Positions 46,101 to 59,458 are shown, counted from the first letter of the stretch. The stretch is 64,000 bases of DNA from Doris montereyensis (GCA_037039925.1 JAXRKP010000461.1:58501-122500); one strand, 5' to 3'. Notes: generated by a model not told the origin, from the sequence alone. Program-made: numbers and translations.

Positions 46101-49100
46101 AGACGGACACATAGAGGGAAAGACACGGACACATAGAGGGAAAGACACTGACACATAGAGGGAAAGACACGGACACGACACACAAAGGGAAAGAGAGGGA
46201 AAGACACGGACACATAAAGGGAAAGAGACGGACACATAGAGGGAAAGACACGGACACATAGAGGGAAAGAGACGGACACATAGAGGGAAAGACACGGATG
46301 GACATAGAGGGAAAGAGACGGACACATAGAGGGAAAGAGACGGACACATAGAGGGAAAAGACCCGGACACATAGAGGGAAAGACACGGACACAGAGGGAA
46401 AGAGACGGACACATAGAGGGAAAGAGACGGACACATAGAGAGAAAGAGACGGACACATAGAGGGAAAGAGACACAGACACATAGAGGGACAGGACACATA
46501 GAGGCCAAGAGACGGACACATAGAGGGAAAGACACGGACACATAGAGGGAAAGAGACGGACACATAGAGGACACATAGAAAGAGACGGACACATAGAGGG
46601 AAAGAGATGGACACATAGAGGGAAAGAGACGAACACATAGAGGGAAAGAGACGGACACATAGAGGGAAAGACACGGACACATAGAGGGAAAGAAATGGAC
46701 ACATAGAGGGAAAGAGATGGACACATAGAGGGAAAGAGATGGACACAAAGAGGGGAGATGGACACATAGAGGGAAACAGACGGACACATAGAGGAAAAGA
46801 GACGGACACATAGAGGGAAAGAGACGGACACATAGAGGGAAAGAGACGGACAGATAGAGGGAAAGACACGGACACGTAGACGGAAAGAGATGGACACATA
46901 GATGGAAAGAGATGGACACATAGAGGGGAGACGGACAAAGAGATGGACACATAGAGGGAAAGAGATGGACACATAGAGGGAATGAGACGGACACATAGAG
47001 GGCAGATAGAGGACGGAGACAGACACATAGAGGGACAGAGACAGACTTATAGAGGGAAACAGACGGACAGATGGAGGGAAAGAGATGGACATGTAGAGAG
47101 AAAGAGACGGACATGTAGAAGAAAAGAGATGGACAGATAGAGGGAAGAGAGATGGACACACAAAGGAAAGAGATGGACACATAGAGGGACAGAGACGGAC
47201 AGATAGAGGGAAAGACATGGACAAATAGAGGGAAAGAGAAGGATAGATAGAGTGAAAGAGACGGACACATAGAGGGAAAAAGACGGACATATAGAGAGAA
47301 AGAGATAAACATATCATGGGAAAGAGATGAACAGATAGAGGGAAAGAGACAGAGAGGGGAAAGAGATGGACAGATAGAGGGAAAGAGAGAGACAGATAGA
47401 GGGAAAGAGAAGGACAGATAGAGGGAAAGAGAAAGACAGATAGAGGGAAAGACATGGACAGATAGAGGGAAAGAGACGGAGACAGACACATAGAGTGAAA
47501 GAGATAGACAGATAGAGAGAAAGAGACGGACATGTAGAGTGAAAGAGATAGACAGATAGAGGAAAAGAGAATGACAGATAGAGGGAAAGAAATGGACACA
47601 TAGAGGGAAAGAGATGGACAGATAGAGGGAAAGAGACGGACACATAGAGGAAAAGAGACTTACAGATAGAGGGACAGAGACAGACATATAGAGGGAAAGA
47701 GACGGACACATAGAGGGAAAGAGACTTACAGATAGAGGGACAGAGACGGACACAAAGGGAAAGAGGTGGACGGAAAAGGGAAAGAGATGGACAGATAGAG
47801 GGAAAGAGACGGACACATAGAGGGAATACAGAGAGACATGGACACAGATAGAAGGAAAGAGACGGACAGATAGAGGGCAAGAGATGGACACATAGAGGGA
47901 AAGAGACTTACAGATAGAGGGAAGAGAGACTTACAGATAGAGGGAAAGAGATTTACAGATAGAGGGAAGAGACTTACAAAGAGAGGGCAAACAGAGGGAA
48001 AGAGAACAGGGAAGGAAGAGACTTACAGATAGAGGGAAAGAGACGGACACATAGAGGGAAAGAGACTTACACATAGAGGGACAGAGACGGACACATAGAG
48101 GGAAAGAGACGGACACGTAGAGCGAAAGAGACTTACAGATAGAGGAAAAGAGACGGACACACAAAGGGAAAGAGATGGACATAGATAGAGGGACAGAAAC
48201 GGACACACAGAGGAAATGAGACGGACACAGAAAGGGAAAGAGACGGACACAGATAGGGAAAGAGACGGACACACAGAGGGAAAGAGACGGACACAGATAG
48301 GGACACAAAGAGACGGACACACAAAGAGGAAAGAGATGGACTGATAGAGGGACAGAGACGGACACATAGAGGAAAAGAGACTTACAGATAGAGGGAAAGA
48401 GACGGACACATAGAGGGAAAGAGACTGACGGATCAATGGGAAGAGACTTACAAATAGAGGGAAAGAGACTGACAGATAGAGCAACAGAGGTGGACACATA
48501 GAGGGAAAGAGACTGACAGATAGAGCAACAGAGGTGGACACATAGAGGGAAAGAGATGGACAGGTAGAGGGAAAGAATCGTAGAGGGGACACATAGAGGG
48601 AAAGAGACTTACAGATAGAGGGAAAGAGATTTACAGATGAAGGGAAAGAGACTTACAGATAGAGGGATGAGACTTACAGATTGAGGGAAAGAGACTTACA
48701 GATAGAGGGAAAGAAACGGACAGATAGAGGGAAAGAGACGGACACATAGAGGGAAAGAGACTTACATATAGAGGGGCAGAGACGGACACGTAGAGGGAAA
48801 GAGATGGACACATAGATGGAAAGAGATGGACACATAGATGGAAACAGATGGACACATAGATGGAAAGAGATGGACACATAGAGGAAAGAGATGGACACAT
48901 AGAGGAAAGAGATGGACACATAGAGGGAAAAAATGGACACATAGATGGAAAGAGACGGACACATAGAGGGAAAGAGACTTACAGATAGAGGGACAGAGAC
49001 GGCCACGTAGAGGGAAAGAGATGGACACATAGATCAAACACATAGAGATGAACACATAGATGGAAAGAGATGGACACATAGAGGAAAAGAGACGGACAGA

Positions 49101-52100
49101 TAGAGGGAAAGAGTCCGACACATAGAGGAAAGAGTCGGACACATAGAGGGAAAGAGTCGGACACATAGAGGGAAAGAGACTTACAGATAGAGGGAAAGAG
49201 TCGGACACATAGAGGGAAAGAGACCGACACATAGAGCGAAAGAGATGGACACATAGAGGGAAAGAGATGGACACATAGAGGGAAAGAGATAGACACACAG
49301 AGAGGAAAGAGATGGACTGATAAAGGGAAAGAGACGGACACATAGAGGAAAAGAGACGGACACACAAAGGGAAAGAGACTTACAGATAGAGGGAAAGAGA
49401 CTCAGATAGAGGGAAAGAGACGGACAGTAGAGGGAAAGAAACGGACACATAGAGGAAAGAGACGGACACACAAAGGGAAAGAGATGGACACATAGAGGAA
49501 CAGAGACGGACACACGGAGGAAAAGAGACTGACGGATCAATGGGAAAGAGATGTACAGATAGAGGGGAAAGAGACTGACAGATAGAGCAACATAGAGAGG
49601 TGACGGACACATAGAGGGAAAGAGATGGACACATAGAAGGAAAGAGATGGACAGGTAGTGGGAAAGAGATGGACACATAGAGGAAAAGAGATGGACAAAC
49701 AGAAGGAAAGAGATGGACACATAGAGGAAAGAGATGGACACATAGATGAAAAGAGATTGACAGATAGAACAACAGTGATGGACACACAGAGGGAAAGAGA
49801 TGGACACATAGAGGAAAAGAGATGGAGAAAGAGAAGGAAAGAGATGGACACATAGAGGAAAAGAGATGGACACACAGAAGGAAAGAGATGGACACATAGA
49901 AGGAAAGAGATGGACAGGTAGAGGAAAGAGATGGACACATAGAGGAAAGAGATGGACAAACAGAAGGAAAGAGATGGACATAGAGGAACAGAGATGGATA
50001 CATAGAGGAAAAGAGATGGGCACATAGATGAAAAAAGATTGACAGATAGAACAATAGTGATGGACACACAGAGGGAAAGAGATGGACACATAGAGGGAAA
50101 GATGGGCACATAGAGGGAAAGAGATGGACACATAGAGGGAAAGGGATGGACAAATAGAAGGAAAGAGATGGACAGGTAAAGGGAAAGAGATGGACACATA
50201 GAGGGAAAGAGATGGACACATAGAGGAAAAGAGATGGACAAACAGAAGGAAAGAGATGGACGGCATAGAGCAACGGAGATGGACACATAGATGAAAAGAG
50301 ATTGACAGATGGAGGGGAACAACAGTGATGGACACACAGAGGGGAAAGAGATGGACACATAGAGGGAAAGATGGGCACATAGATGGAAGAGATGGACACA
50401 CAGAGGAAAGAGATGGACACATAGAAGGAAAGAGATGGACACATAGACGGAAAGAGACTAACAGGTAAAGCGCCAGAGGTCGACACATAGAGGGAAAGAG
50501 ATGGACACATAGAAGGAAAGAGATGGACAGGTAGAGGGAAAGAGATGGACACATAGAGGGAAAGAGATGGACAGGTAGAGGGAAAGAGATGGACACATAT
50601 AAGAAAAGAGATGGACAGGTAGAGGGAAAGAGATTGAAACATAGAGGGAAAGAGATGGACAAGTAGAGGGAAAGAGATGGACACATAGAAGGAGGAAAGA
50701 GATGGACAGGTAGAGGAAAAGAGATGGACACACAGAGGAAAGAGATGGACACGTAGAGGAAAAGAGATGGACAAATAGAAGGAAAGAGATGAACGCATAG
50801 AGGAAAAGAGATGGACAGATAGATGAAAAGAGATTGACTGATAGAGCAACAGTGATGGACACACAGAGGGAAAGAGACGGACAGATAGAGGAAAGAGATG
50901 GACACACAAAGGAAAAGAGATGGACACATAGAGCGACAGAGACGGACACATGGAGAATAAGAGATGGACACATAGTTTGACAGAGACGGGCAGATAGAGG
51001 GAAAGAGACGGACATGTGGAGGGAAGGAGAGATGACAGATTGAGGGAAAGATACGGACAGATAGGGGGAAAGAGACGGACATGTGGAGGGAAGGAGACCG
51101 ACAGATTGAGGAAAGATACGGACAGATAGAGGGAAAGAGACGGACATGCAGAGGAAGGGAGACCGACAGATTGAGGAAAGAGACGGAGAGATAGAGGGAA
51201 AGACATAGACAAATAGAGGGAAAGAGATGGACAGATAGAGGGAAAGAGACGGACATATAGAGGGAGAAAGACGGACATATAGAGAGAAAGAGATAAACAG
51301 ATTGTGGGAAAGAGACGAACAGATAGAGGGAAAGAGACAGATTGATAGAGGAAAAGAGATGGACAGATAGAGGGAAAGAGACGGACATGTAGAGTGAAAG
51401 AGATAGACAGATAGAGGGAAGAGAATGACAGATAGAGAGAAAGAGAAGGACAGATAGAGGAAAAGAAGGACAGATAAGGGGGAAAGACATGGACAGATAA
51501 AGAGAAAGAGACGGACATGTAGAGTGAAAGAGATAGAGAGATAGAGGGAAAGAGATCGACAGATAGTGGGAAAGAGATGGACAGTTAGAGGAAAGAGATG
51601 GAGAGATAGAGGGAAAGAAATGGACAGATAGAGGAAAGAAATGGACAGATAGAGGGAGAGAGACGGACAGATAGAAGGAAGAGACGGACAGATAGAGGAA
51701 AGAGATGGACAGATAGAGAGAAAGAGGCAGACAGATAGAGAGAAAGAGACAACCAAATAGAGAGAAAGCGTCGGACAGATAGAGGAAAGAGATCGACATG
51801 TGGAGAGAAAGGTATGGACACATAGAGGAAAGAGACGAACATGTAAAGGTGAAGATATGGACAGATAGAGGAAAAAGACGGACATCTAGAGGAGAGGGAC
51901 GGACACATAGAGAGAAAGATACGGACAGATAGAGGAAAAGAGACGGACATGTAAAGGTAAAGATATGGACAGATAGAGGGAAAAAAGACGGACATCTAGA
52001 AGGAGAGAAACGGACAGATAGAGGGAAAGAGACGGATAGATAGAGGAAAGGGACGGACAGATTGAGGGAAAAGAGATGGACAGATAGGGGAAAAGACGGA

Positions 52101-52640
52101 CGTCTAGAGGGAGAGAGACGGACAGACAGAAGGAAAGATACAGACAGGTAGAGGGAAAGAGACGGACGAATAGAGAGAAAGAGACGGACGGATAGAGGGA
52201 AAGAGACGGGCATATAGAGGGAAAGAGACGGACAGATAGAGGGAAAGAGAAGGACAGATAGAGGGAAAGAGACGGACATCTAGAGGGAAAAATACGGACG
52301 TCTAGAGGAAAGAGACGGACATAAAGAGGAAAGAGACGGTCATTTATAGGGAAAGAGACGGACAGATAATGGGGAAAGAGACGGACATTTACAGGGAACG
52401 AACGGACAGATAATGGGAAAGAGACGAACAGATACAGGGAGAGGAACATATAGATAGAAAGAAGGACACGTCAGATAAGGGTAGAGAAACGGACAGAGAG
52501 GAAAAGAGACGGATAGGTAAAGGGAAGCAATGGACAGATAGAGGGAGAAAGACGCACAGATAGAGGGAACGAGACGGACAGATAGACGGAAAGAGACGGA
52601 CAGTGAAAGGGAAGAGATGAACTGTTAGAGGAAGAGAAAC
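40430..52640. repeat. 12-kb purine-rich 22-bp minisatellite
   Basis: Roughly 550 copies of a 22-bp unit beginning GGAAAGAGACGGACAC and ending ATAGAG, with variants GATGGACAC, GACTTACAG, GGACAGATAG, CGTAGAGCG and GACACGGACAC. The plus strand is strongly purine-rich. Since stop codons need purines after T, the pyrimidine-rich minus strand is open in all frames; three 22-bp units make 22 codons (CPSLSLYVSVSFPLCVRLFPS...), giving frames up to 1032 codons that I do not call genes. It fills most of the last ACOT9-like intron. Confidence 0.97.
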
Positions 52641-52645
52641 GGACG

Positions 52646-52887
<242 letters not shown>

Positions 52888-53307
52888 ATGGACAAATAGA
52901 GGAGAGAAACGAACAGATAGAGAGAGAAGCTGACAGATAGAAAGAGAGAAACGGACATAGAGGGGAGAGAGACGGACAGATAGAGGAGAGAAACGGACAG
53001 ATAGACACGAAACAAAAGGAGAAAAAGTGAGAATTCTAGAGAGACAAAGAAACAGAGAGATAGAGAGAAAAAGTAGGAGAGATAGAGGAGGGGGGGTGTA
53101 GGTAGTTAGCATATTAATTTAAAAAAACACACTGAAGAATTGACATCTGATTCTTGTTCTTAAATGTGAAATTCAAATCAAGTTCAAACAAACCACATAA
53201 AGACAGAAACATGATTGATATTTGTAATAATTAGTAATACAACATGTAATGATATTATTATAAGATGATGAGACAATGTCAATAATAGATATCAATAAAA
53301 AAATTAC

Positions 53308-53493
53308 CTGCGTAGCTTTTGGAATGACTTTAGGTATAATGTAATGCTTCTTTGTGTCTGACTGATCGCTGCAATCAAAGCTGAAGTGACAATCGTTGAT
53401 CATTTCATTGCCATGTGATGATTCCACTTGTGCCCAGTCAACTTGCCTGGTTCGAACTCTGATTTGCAGACAAGGGCCCTCGTTGTATACAAC
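53308..53493 (-). CDS. ACOT9: ACOT9-like acyl-CoA thioesterase, penultimate exon
   Basis: A 186-bp exon between the acceptor GGTTTCGTTTCAG and the donor CAG|GTAATTT. It encodes VVYNEGPCLQIRVRTRQVDW, then HGNEMINDCHFSFD and IPKVIPK. The order β-strand VxY...QIRV, HG...(T/I)NxxHFxF and xxPK matches the end of the second hotdog domain of ACOT9. The frame ends AAAGCTACGCAG (KATQ); one more A in the AAAA run would give KSYA-E, matching the family KTYGE and the phase of the terminal exon. I therefore suspect a one-base deletion, either in the genome or in the assembly. Confidence 0.85.
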
Positions 53494-53518
53494 CTGAAAC
53501 GAAACCACCGGAAAGCAC

Positions 53519-53549
53519 ACACACACACACACGCACACACACACACACA
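53519..53549. repeat. (AC)n microsatellite in the adjacent intron
   Basis: AC run with one ACGC interruption, about 26 bp upstream (minus sense) of the acceptor of the 53308-53493 exon. Confidence 0.9.
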
Positions 53550-53606
53550 ATCGAAACGAAATCAATTACAGTGAAAAGTCAAACACCGACCAAAAAAATA
53601 TGAACA

Positions 53607-54085
53607 ATATGAGCTTGAGTATGGTGAGAATCGATTTCAATTGAGTATGGTGAGAACCGATTTCAATTGAGTATAGTAAGAATCGATTTCAATTGAGTAT
53701 GGTGAGAATCGATTTCAATTGAGTATGGTGAGAATCGATTTCAATTGAGTGTGGTGAGAATCGATTTCAATTGAGGTATGGTGAGAATCGATTTCAATTG
53801 ATTATGGTGAGAATAGATTTCAATTGAGTATGGTGAGAATCGATTTCAATTGAGTATGGTGAGAATCAATTTCAATTGAGTATGGTGAGAATCGATTTCA
53901 ATCAAATGACGAAAGCACAGCAGGAAGAAAACAAACAATATGAATATGAATATGAGCTTGAGTATGGTGAGAATCAATTTCAATCAAATGGCGAAATCAC
54001 AGCAGGGAAGAAAACAAACAATATGAATATGAATATGAGCTTGAGTATGGTGAGAATCAATTTCAATCAAATGTGGAGCAAAGAG
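53607..54085. repeat. 26-bp minisatellite grading into ~79-bp units
   Basis: GAGTATGGTGAGAATCGATT followed by TCAATT repeats about eleven times to 53900. Then two larger units pair this core with AACAAACAATATGAATATGA and a GCGAAATCACAGCAGG-type segment. Confidence 0.9.
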
Positions 54086-54105
54086 AAAGATAGATAAAAC
54101 AATCT

Positions 54106-54303
54106 TAGTATAAATGTACTATTTGAAAAGGGCCAGTCTATATTGCTAGTTCTGTAGTATAAATGTACTATTTGAAAAGGGCCAGTCTATATTGCTAGTT
54201 CTGTAGTATAAATGTACTATTTGAAAAGGGCCAGTCTATATTGCTAGTTCTGTAGTATAAATGTACTATTTGAAAAGGGCCAGTCTATATTGCTAGTTCT
54301 GTA
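54106..54303. repeat. 49-bp tandem repeat, four near-identical copies
   Basis: GTATAAATGTACTATTTGAA through GCTAGTTCTGTA repeats four times without visible differences. Confidence 0.95.
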
Positions 54304-54469
54304 TTCCTCATTTGTTTAGTAAAGTTCCTTTAAGACCGTTACGGGCCATAGCAGAGCCCGGTTGATGTGGCGTGAAGTGGAGCAGATGATGACAATAATA
54401 ATCTCCTCGGCAGGACGCTAGTCTGATATAGGTATTTATTCCAAGTTGATGCTTGTATTTGTACCCATT

Positions 54470-56290
54470 TGCAACTTAGTAGAGTAGAGGTGTCGTGTGG
54501 CTACATCCCTAGATTGAAACGTGTTGCATCGCATTGCAGATCTATGTGTTCGGAGGTCTCTGATTTTTTGTGACATTGAGAGTAAACTGGTGAATCTCTC
54601 AGCTGCCATCCGTGCATATTATGTGCTGTTCTGGCATGCCCAGTCAATAATCGGTTTGAGCTGACCCAGTCTCTTCTTTCCGTGTCAAACCGTGTCATCG
54701 ATTAGTTGGCCACCTTGAGGGCAGTCATTTTTCCACTCTCTTTTCCACTGATCATTTCAATCGTATTCGGCTTGTTCTGACTGATAAAATGGTTTCCTTG
54801 ATCGAAGCCTTGATGTTTTTGGGGCATCGTTAAATATTCGTATCAGAGGGATGTTGTCTGGTGCGGTTTTATTCTCTTATTTGCTTTTTAATTGGCTTCT
54901 TCTCTCTGTAAATGAGGCGGGGGGGGGGGGGGGTGGCGCTCAGGGTGGGAGCCACTGTGTCGATGTAGATTTCACTCAGACAGCCTGTTATAGTTCTCAT
55001 GGACTCCCGTAATTTTGCATCAATTAAGTCGGTGTGCGAGCTTCGTGTCCATTCAGGGGCGCAGTATTCTGTGACGCTATAATAGAGGGCTAGTGCTGAT
55101 GTTTTTTTAATACTACATTTGATACTTCCCAGGTTGTTCCAGACATTTTCCTCAGAAGACAATTTCTTTTGGCAATCTTGCTGGCGCAGCCTTCTATATG
55201 TTGTCGGAAAGTCGACTGCCTTATCAAGCGTCACACCTAAATACTTTGGGCTGTGGTCTACTGGTAGAGTGTTTCCATCCACACATATTTTAAGACTTTT
55301 CTTGCCTGGTGGTTGTTCAAATGGAAAATCGTAGATACCGATTTTGTGGTGTTCACACAAGGTAGCATTTATCGAAGTACTGCTTCAGTATTGCGGTGTC
55401 ATGACTAAGTACTGTTTCTATTTCATTCCAATCTTTTGATTGGTGTGCCAAGACCAATCATTCGCATATCCTAGTTTAAGTGATTGGCTATTGGGAATGT
55501 CGTTTATGTAGACGTTGAAGAAGGTTGGTGCCAGAACTGATCCTTGTGGAACTCCATTTTTATTTTCTTTGGTTTCCTGCTATCTCCTCCGAGAACGACA
55601 TGGAATTGTTTACTGCCAGGCATGGTAGATATGAGTTTGAGAGTTTTTCTACAAGGGATTAGTTTTGCGACTTTTAACATGAAACCTCCAGTCCATACAG
55701 TATCGTATGCTGCAGATAGATCAATCAGGACAGGAGGCTCCAGTTTTTAGTCTGTTTTCGAAGCCCGATTCAATGTAGGACATCAGTGCCAAAACCTGTT
55801 CTGTAGTGTTTCGTTTCTTCGTGATCTGAAACCTGCCTGTTGAGGTGGCATCCCAGGGTTTATGTACGGTGTTATTCTTGTCAGTATTATTCTTTCTAGT
55901 AGCTTGTTGTATAGACAGTTGAGAAGGGAGATGGGTCTATGTACGGTGTTATTCTTGTCCAGTATTATTCTTGCTAGTAGCTTGTATAGACAACTGAGAA
56001 GGGAGATGGGTCTATACCTTGATGGATCTGTCGCTGGTTTGCCTAGTTTCAGGATTGCTACAACTTTTTTAGATATGGGTCCATGAGAAGGCAAGCATTA
56101 TCTGGACGCCGGGTTGGACCATCTTTTTCACAGCACGTAGACGTGACGACCCATTGCTGGTTTGAGTAGTAGCTTCCCAACTGAGCTGGTTGACCTTAGG
56201 CAATTTTGTCCGATTGTCCGCATCCGTCAAGCTGCTCTCCATGGTTTCCATGTAACCCAATTAGGGTGGCTGATACCCATCCCACCATGC
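54470..56290 (-). pseudogene. Jockey-type LINE remnant (RT to C-terminal domain)
   Basis: Minus strand, intronic and co-oriented with the ACOT9-like gene. Blocks in order: SKKVVAILKLGKPATDPSRY and RPISLLSCLYKLLARIIL (RT fingers), PPQQAGFRSRR, IDLSAAYDTVWTGGF (motif A), VPQGSVLAPTFFNVYINDIP (motif B), LGYANDWSW (motif C), PKYLGVTLDKAVDF, TEYCAPEW and RLLTGHARTAHNMHGWQL (C-terminal RNase H/knuckle region). Motif C is YAND and not YADD, so one catalytic Asp is Asn. A 75-bp stretch of the fingers is tandemly doubled (55861-56012). Several frame changes make it inactive. Confidence 0.8.
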
Positions 56291-56330
56291 TGCTCTCCAT
56301 GGTTTCCATGTAACCCAATCAGGTGGCTGA
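56230..56330. repeat. 57-bp tandem doubling at the LINE 5' boundary
   Basis: CTGCTCTCCATGGTTTCCAT followed by GTAACCCAAT.AGG.TGGCTGAT occurs at about 56232 and 56289. Confidence 0.85.
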
Positions 56331-56334
56331 TGGG

Positions 56335-56604
56335 TGGCCTTGCCTAAAGGGCTTCCTGATTTGGTCCGGGACTGTTTATTGAATATTACAGCTACCCCAT
56401 TACAGGGCGCTCCCCTATCCGTCACCTGGGGACCCGTTGGGTTGGAGTGTGTGACTTCTCCTGGCGTTGACAGTCTATCCACAACCGCCACTTGTGAGAG
56501 TAAGTATAACACAACGGCCTGTCGGGAATGGGCGCGATCTCAGTTCCCACCAATTATGCAGCTTGACCTGCTGGTCACCGACACCACACTAGCAAATGGC
56601 AAAG

Positions 56605-56607
<3 letters not shown>
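56335..56607. other. GC-richer stretch of unknown nature
   Basis: Unlike its AT-rich surroundings, this stretch reads like the body of a dispersed element. No coding or RNA feature was recognised. Confidence 0.3.

Positions 56608-56644
<37 letters not shown>
56608..56644. repeat. (CA)n microsatellite
   Basis: Uninterrupted CA run. Confidence 0.95.
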
Positions 56645-56647
<3 letters not shown>

Positions 56648-56799
56648 TGTATAAACATAAATATTGAGAGAATGGGATTTTGGGACGATGAGTTCACTGG
56701 CTGAGAGTTGTTTGGTTGGGTTGTTTGTTTCGGTTGTTTGTTGTTTTTTTTTCCTTTGTTGGGGGCGGGGTGTTCAGTCGAAAATTAAGGACAGTCAGT

Positions 56800-58290
56800 A
56801 CATATAAATCATGTAAAGGACAGTACATGTAAAGGATGTAAAGTCGGAGTCAGTACATGTAAAGGATGTAAAATCAGAGTCAGTACATGTAAATGATGAA
56901 AAGTTGGAGTCAGTACATGTAAATGATGTAAAGTTGAGTCAGTACATGCAAATGATGTAAAGTCGGAGTCAGTACATGTAAATGATGTAAAGTTGGAGTC
57001 AGTACATGTAAATGATGTAAAGTTGGAGTCAGTACATGTAAATGGTGTAAAGTCAGATGTAAATGGTGTAAAATCGGAGTCAGTACATGTAAATGATGTA
57101 AAGTCAGATGTAAATGGTGTAAAGTCGGAGTCAGTACATGTAAATGATGTAAAGTTGGAGTCAGTACATGCAAATGATGTAAAGTCGGAGTCAGTACATG
57201 TAAATGATGTAAAGTCGGAGTCAGTACATGTAAATGATGTAAAGTCGGAGTCAGTACATGCAAATGATGTAAAATCAGAGTCAGTACATGTAAATGATGT
57301 AAAGTCAGATGTAAATGGTGTAACGTCGGAGTCAGTACATGTAAATGATGTAAAGTCAGAGTCAGTACATGTAAATGATGTAAAGTTGGAGTCAGTACAT
57401 GTAAATGGTGTAAAGTCAGATGTAAATGGTGTAAAGCCGGAGTCAGTACATGTAAATGATGTAAAGTCAGATGTAAATGGTGTAAAGTCGGAGTCAGTAC
57501 ATGTAAATGATGTAAAGTCGGAGTCAGTACATGTAAATGATGTAAAGTTGGAGTCAGTACATGTAAATGATGTAAAGTCAGAGTCAGTACATGTAAATGA
57601 TGTAACGTTGGAGTCAGTACATGTAAATGATGTAAAGTTGGAGTCAGTACATGTAAATGATGTAAAGTTGGAGTAAGTACATGTAAATGATGTAAAGTTG
57701 GAGTCAGTACATGTAAATGATGTAAAGTTAGATGTAAATGGTGTAAAGTCGGAGTCAGTACATGTAAATGATGTAAAGGCAGATGTAAATGATGTAAAGT
57801 TGGAGTCAGTACATGTAAATGATGTAAAGTCAGAGTCAGTACATGTAAATGATGTAAAGTCAGATGTAAATGGTGTAAAGTGGAGTCAGTACATGTAAAT
57901 GATATAAAGTCAGATGTAAATGATGTAAAGTCGGAGTCAGTACATGTAAATGATGTAAAGTTGAGTGAGTACATGTAAATGATGTAAAGTCGGAGTCAAT
58001 ACATGTAAATGATGTAAAGTCAGAGTCAGTACATGGGTATGATGTAAAGTCAGATGTAAATGGTGTACAGTCGGAGTCAGTACATGTAAATGATGTAAAG
58101 TCATGATGAGTCAGTACATGTAAATGATGTAAAGTCAGATGTAAATGATGTAAAGTCAGAGTCAGTACAGATGTAATGATCGGGAAGTCAGATGTAAATA
58201 AACAGATGTACAGTCGAGTCAGTACATGTAAATGATGTAAATGATGTGGAAAATCAGAGTCATGTACATTTATTATTATGATGTGGTCAC
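56800..58290. repeat. 30-bp minisatellite with a 21-bp variant
   Basis: The unit contains GGAGTCAGTACATGTAAATG and ATGTAAAGTC. A shorter 21-bp form (AGATGTAAATGGTGTAAAGTC minus one base at the ends) is interspersed. Both periods are multiples of three, so frames ESVHVNDVKS (plus) and TLHHLHVL (minus) stay open to 354 codons. Intronic in the ACOT9-like gene. Confidence 0.95.
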
Positions 58291-58405
58291 GGTGAAGCGG
58301 AAACATACTCATTGAATTTGAACCAGTTTAGTTCCACCGTTTACACATACAAAACAACCCCACAAAACAAACAAACAAACAAGATAATAGTGACAACTTT
58401 CAAAC

Positions 58406-58497
58406 CTGGAGATGACAAGAAGAGCAACGATCCAATTTCCACAGGTCTCAGGAAGAATACGTCATCGATCGCTTTACATCTTGGGTGTTTACATTTT
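58406..58497 (-). CDS. ACOT9: ACOT9-like acyl-CoA thioesterase, internal exon
   Basis: Exon read from the acceptor CAACGCAAAG to the donor CCAG|GTTTGAAAG. It encodes KCKHPRCKAIDDVFF followed by LRPVEIGSLLFLSS, matching the ACOT9 signature (V/I)DD(I/V).F..PVE(V/I)GSLLFLSSQ in the second hotdog domain. The first base completes a Ser codon with the TC left by the exon at 59459-59541. The 3' end reads TCTCCAG; one C fewer would give SSQ and a phase-0 junction with VVY of the next exon, so a single-base insertion is likely (genomic or assembly). Confidence 0.85.
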
Positions 58498-59458
58498 CTT
58501 TGCGTTGAAAAAAACAAAACAACCCCAAACAGCAGAGTTAACAGTTTGATTTTGTTTCATTCTATTTTATTTTTCTCATTCTTCTTCTACAGTCTTTAAG
58601 TAAAGTCAATATAGTCTTCATCAGAGACCCAAAATTGCATTGCGTTCAACACTTAGAGTCATAGTCATAGAGGAAGTTAAGCAATGTGTATTAAGACATG
58701 ATTTGAAGCCAAATTTGTCTGTGACAAAAATGCCGAAATATTTTTGTTATGCCTCTGAATTAGTGTACTATAAGTATTATCAAAGGATTATAATCAAGAA
58801 AATACAACTAGACTATAATACAACCACTAATGTAAAAATATATGTTGGATTAATTATGATATTACACTTTGTTTACTTGTCATCTATATCCTCATATTAA
58901 TAATGTGTGCCAACACGAATAAAATATCATACACACTGTATTAGTATTTGTCATGATGATTAGAAAAAGTAACTAAATGCATTTCACTAAGTTCAGCATT
59001 AGTACCACAATTAATTCTGTTATAGTTTTGAGTACCGCATGTTTTTTTAAAAAAATATTCATAGATCTACATAGACCTATCTGCAGTACAGTAAGATTAT
59101 ATTCAATTGTTTTAGATCCCTAATTCTAATCTTGATGTCCATCTCTGGAGATGTGGTGAATGGTAGAAAGGAAAAGAGAAACACCCATCACCACATTGAC
59201 ACATACCACCACGAAATGCACATCCAGATCTAGATCTACTCTACATGCAGGTACGCCACAGCATCGAACACTGAGGCAGAATAAATCTTAACTTCTTAAC
59301 AGACAACCCAAACAATATACATGTACTATTATATATATTCTTAGAGAATACATGTATTTCTTATATTTTTATAGCTCAATAACAACAGTAACAATACCAT
59401 TAGCAACAACAATAACAGAAACAGCAACATCGACAACAACGACAAGATGGCTACTCAC
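58498..59458. other. ACOT9-like intron without tandem repeats
   Basis: 961 bp, AT-rich. The plus frame at 58640-58900 has no recognisable features. This is the one recognised large intron with no obvious minisatellite. Confidence 0.5.

Noticed and set aside
41229..52279. Very long minus-strand open frames (up to 1032 codons, for example 49181-52279 and 44146-47028) that look like Cys/Ser/Leu-rich or membrane proteins
   Set aside because: They are the pyrimidine-rich strand of the 22-bp satellite. All minus frames are open because stops need purines, and several overlap in different frames.
56910..57974. 354-codon minus frame of TLHHLHVL repeats and its plus counterpart ESVHVNDVKS
   Set aside because: A period of 30 or 21 bp keeps both strands open. 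No start context, splice signal or non-repeat domain.
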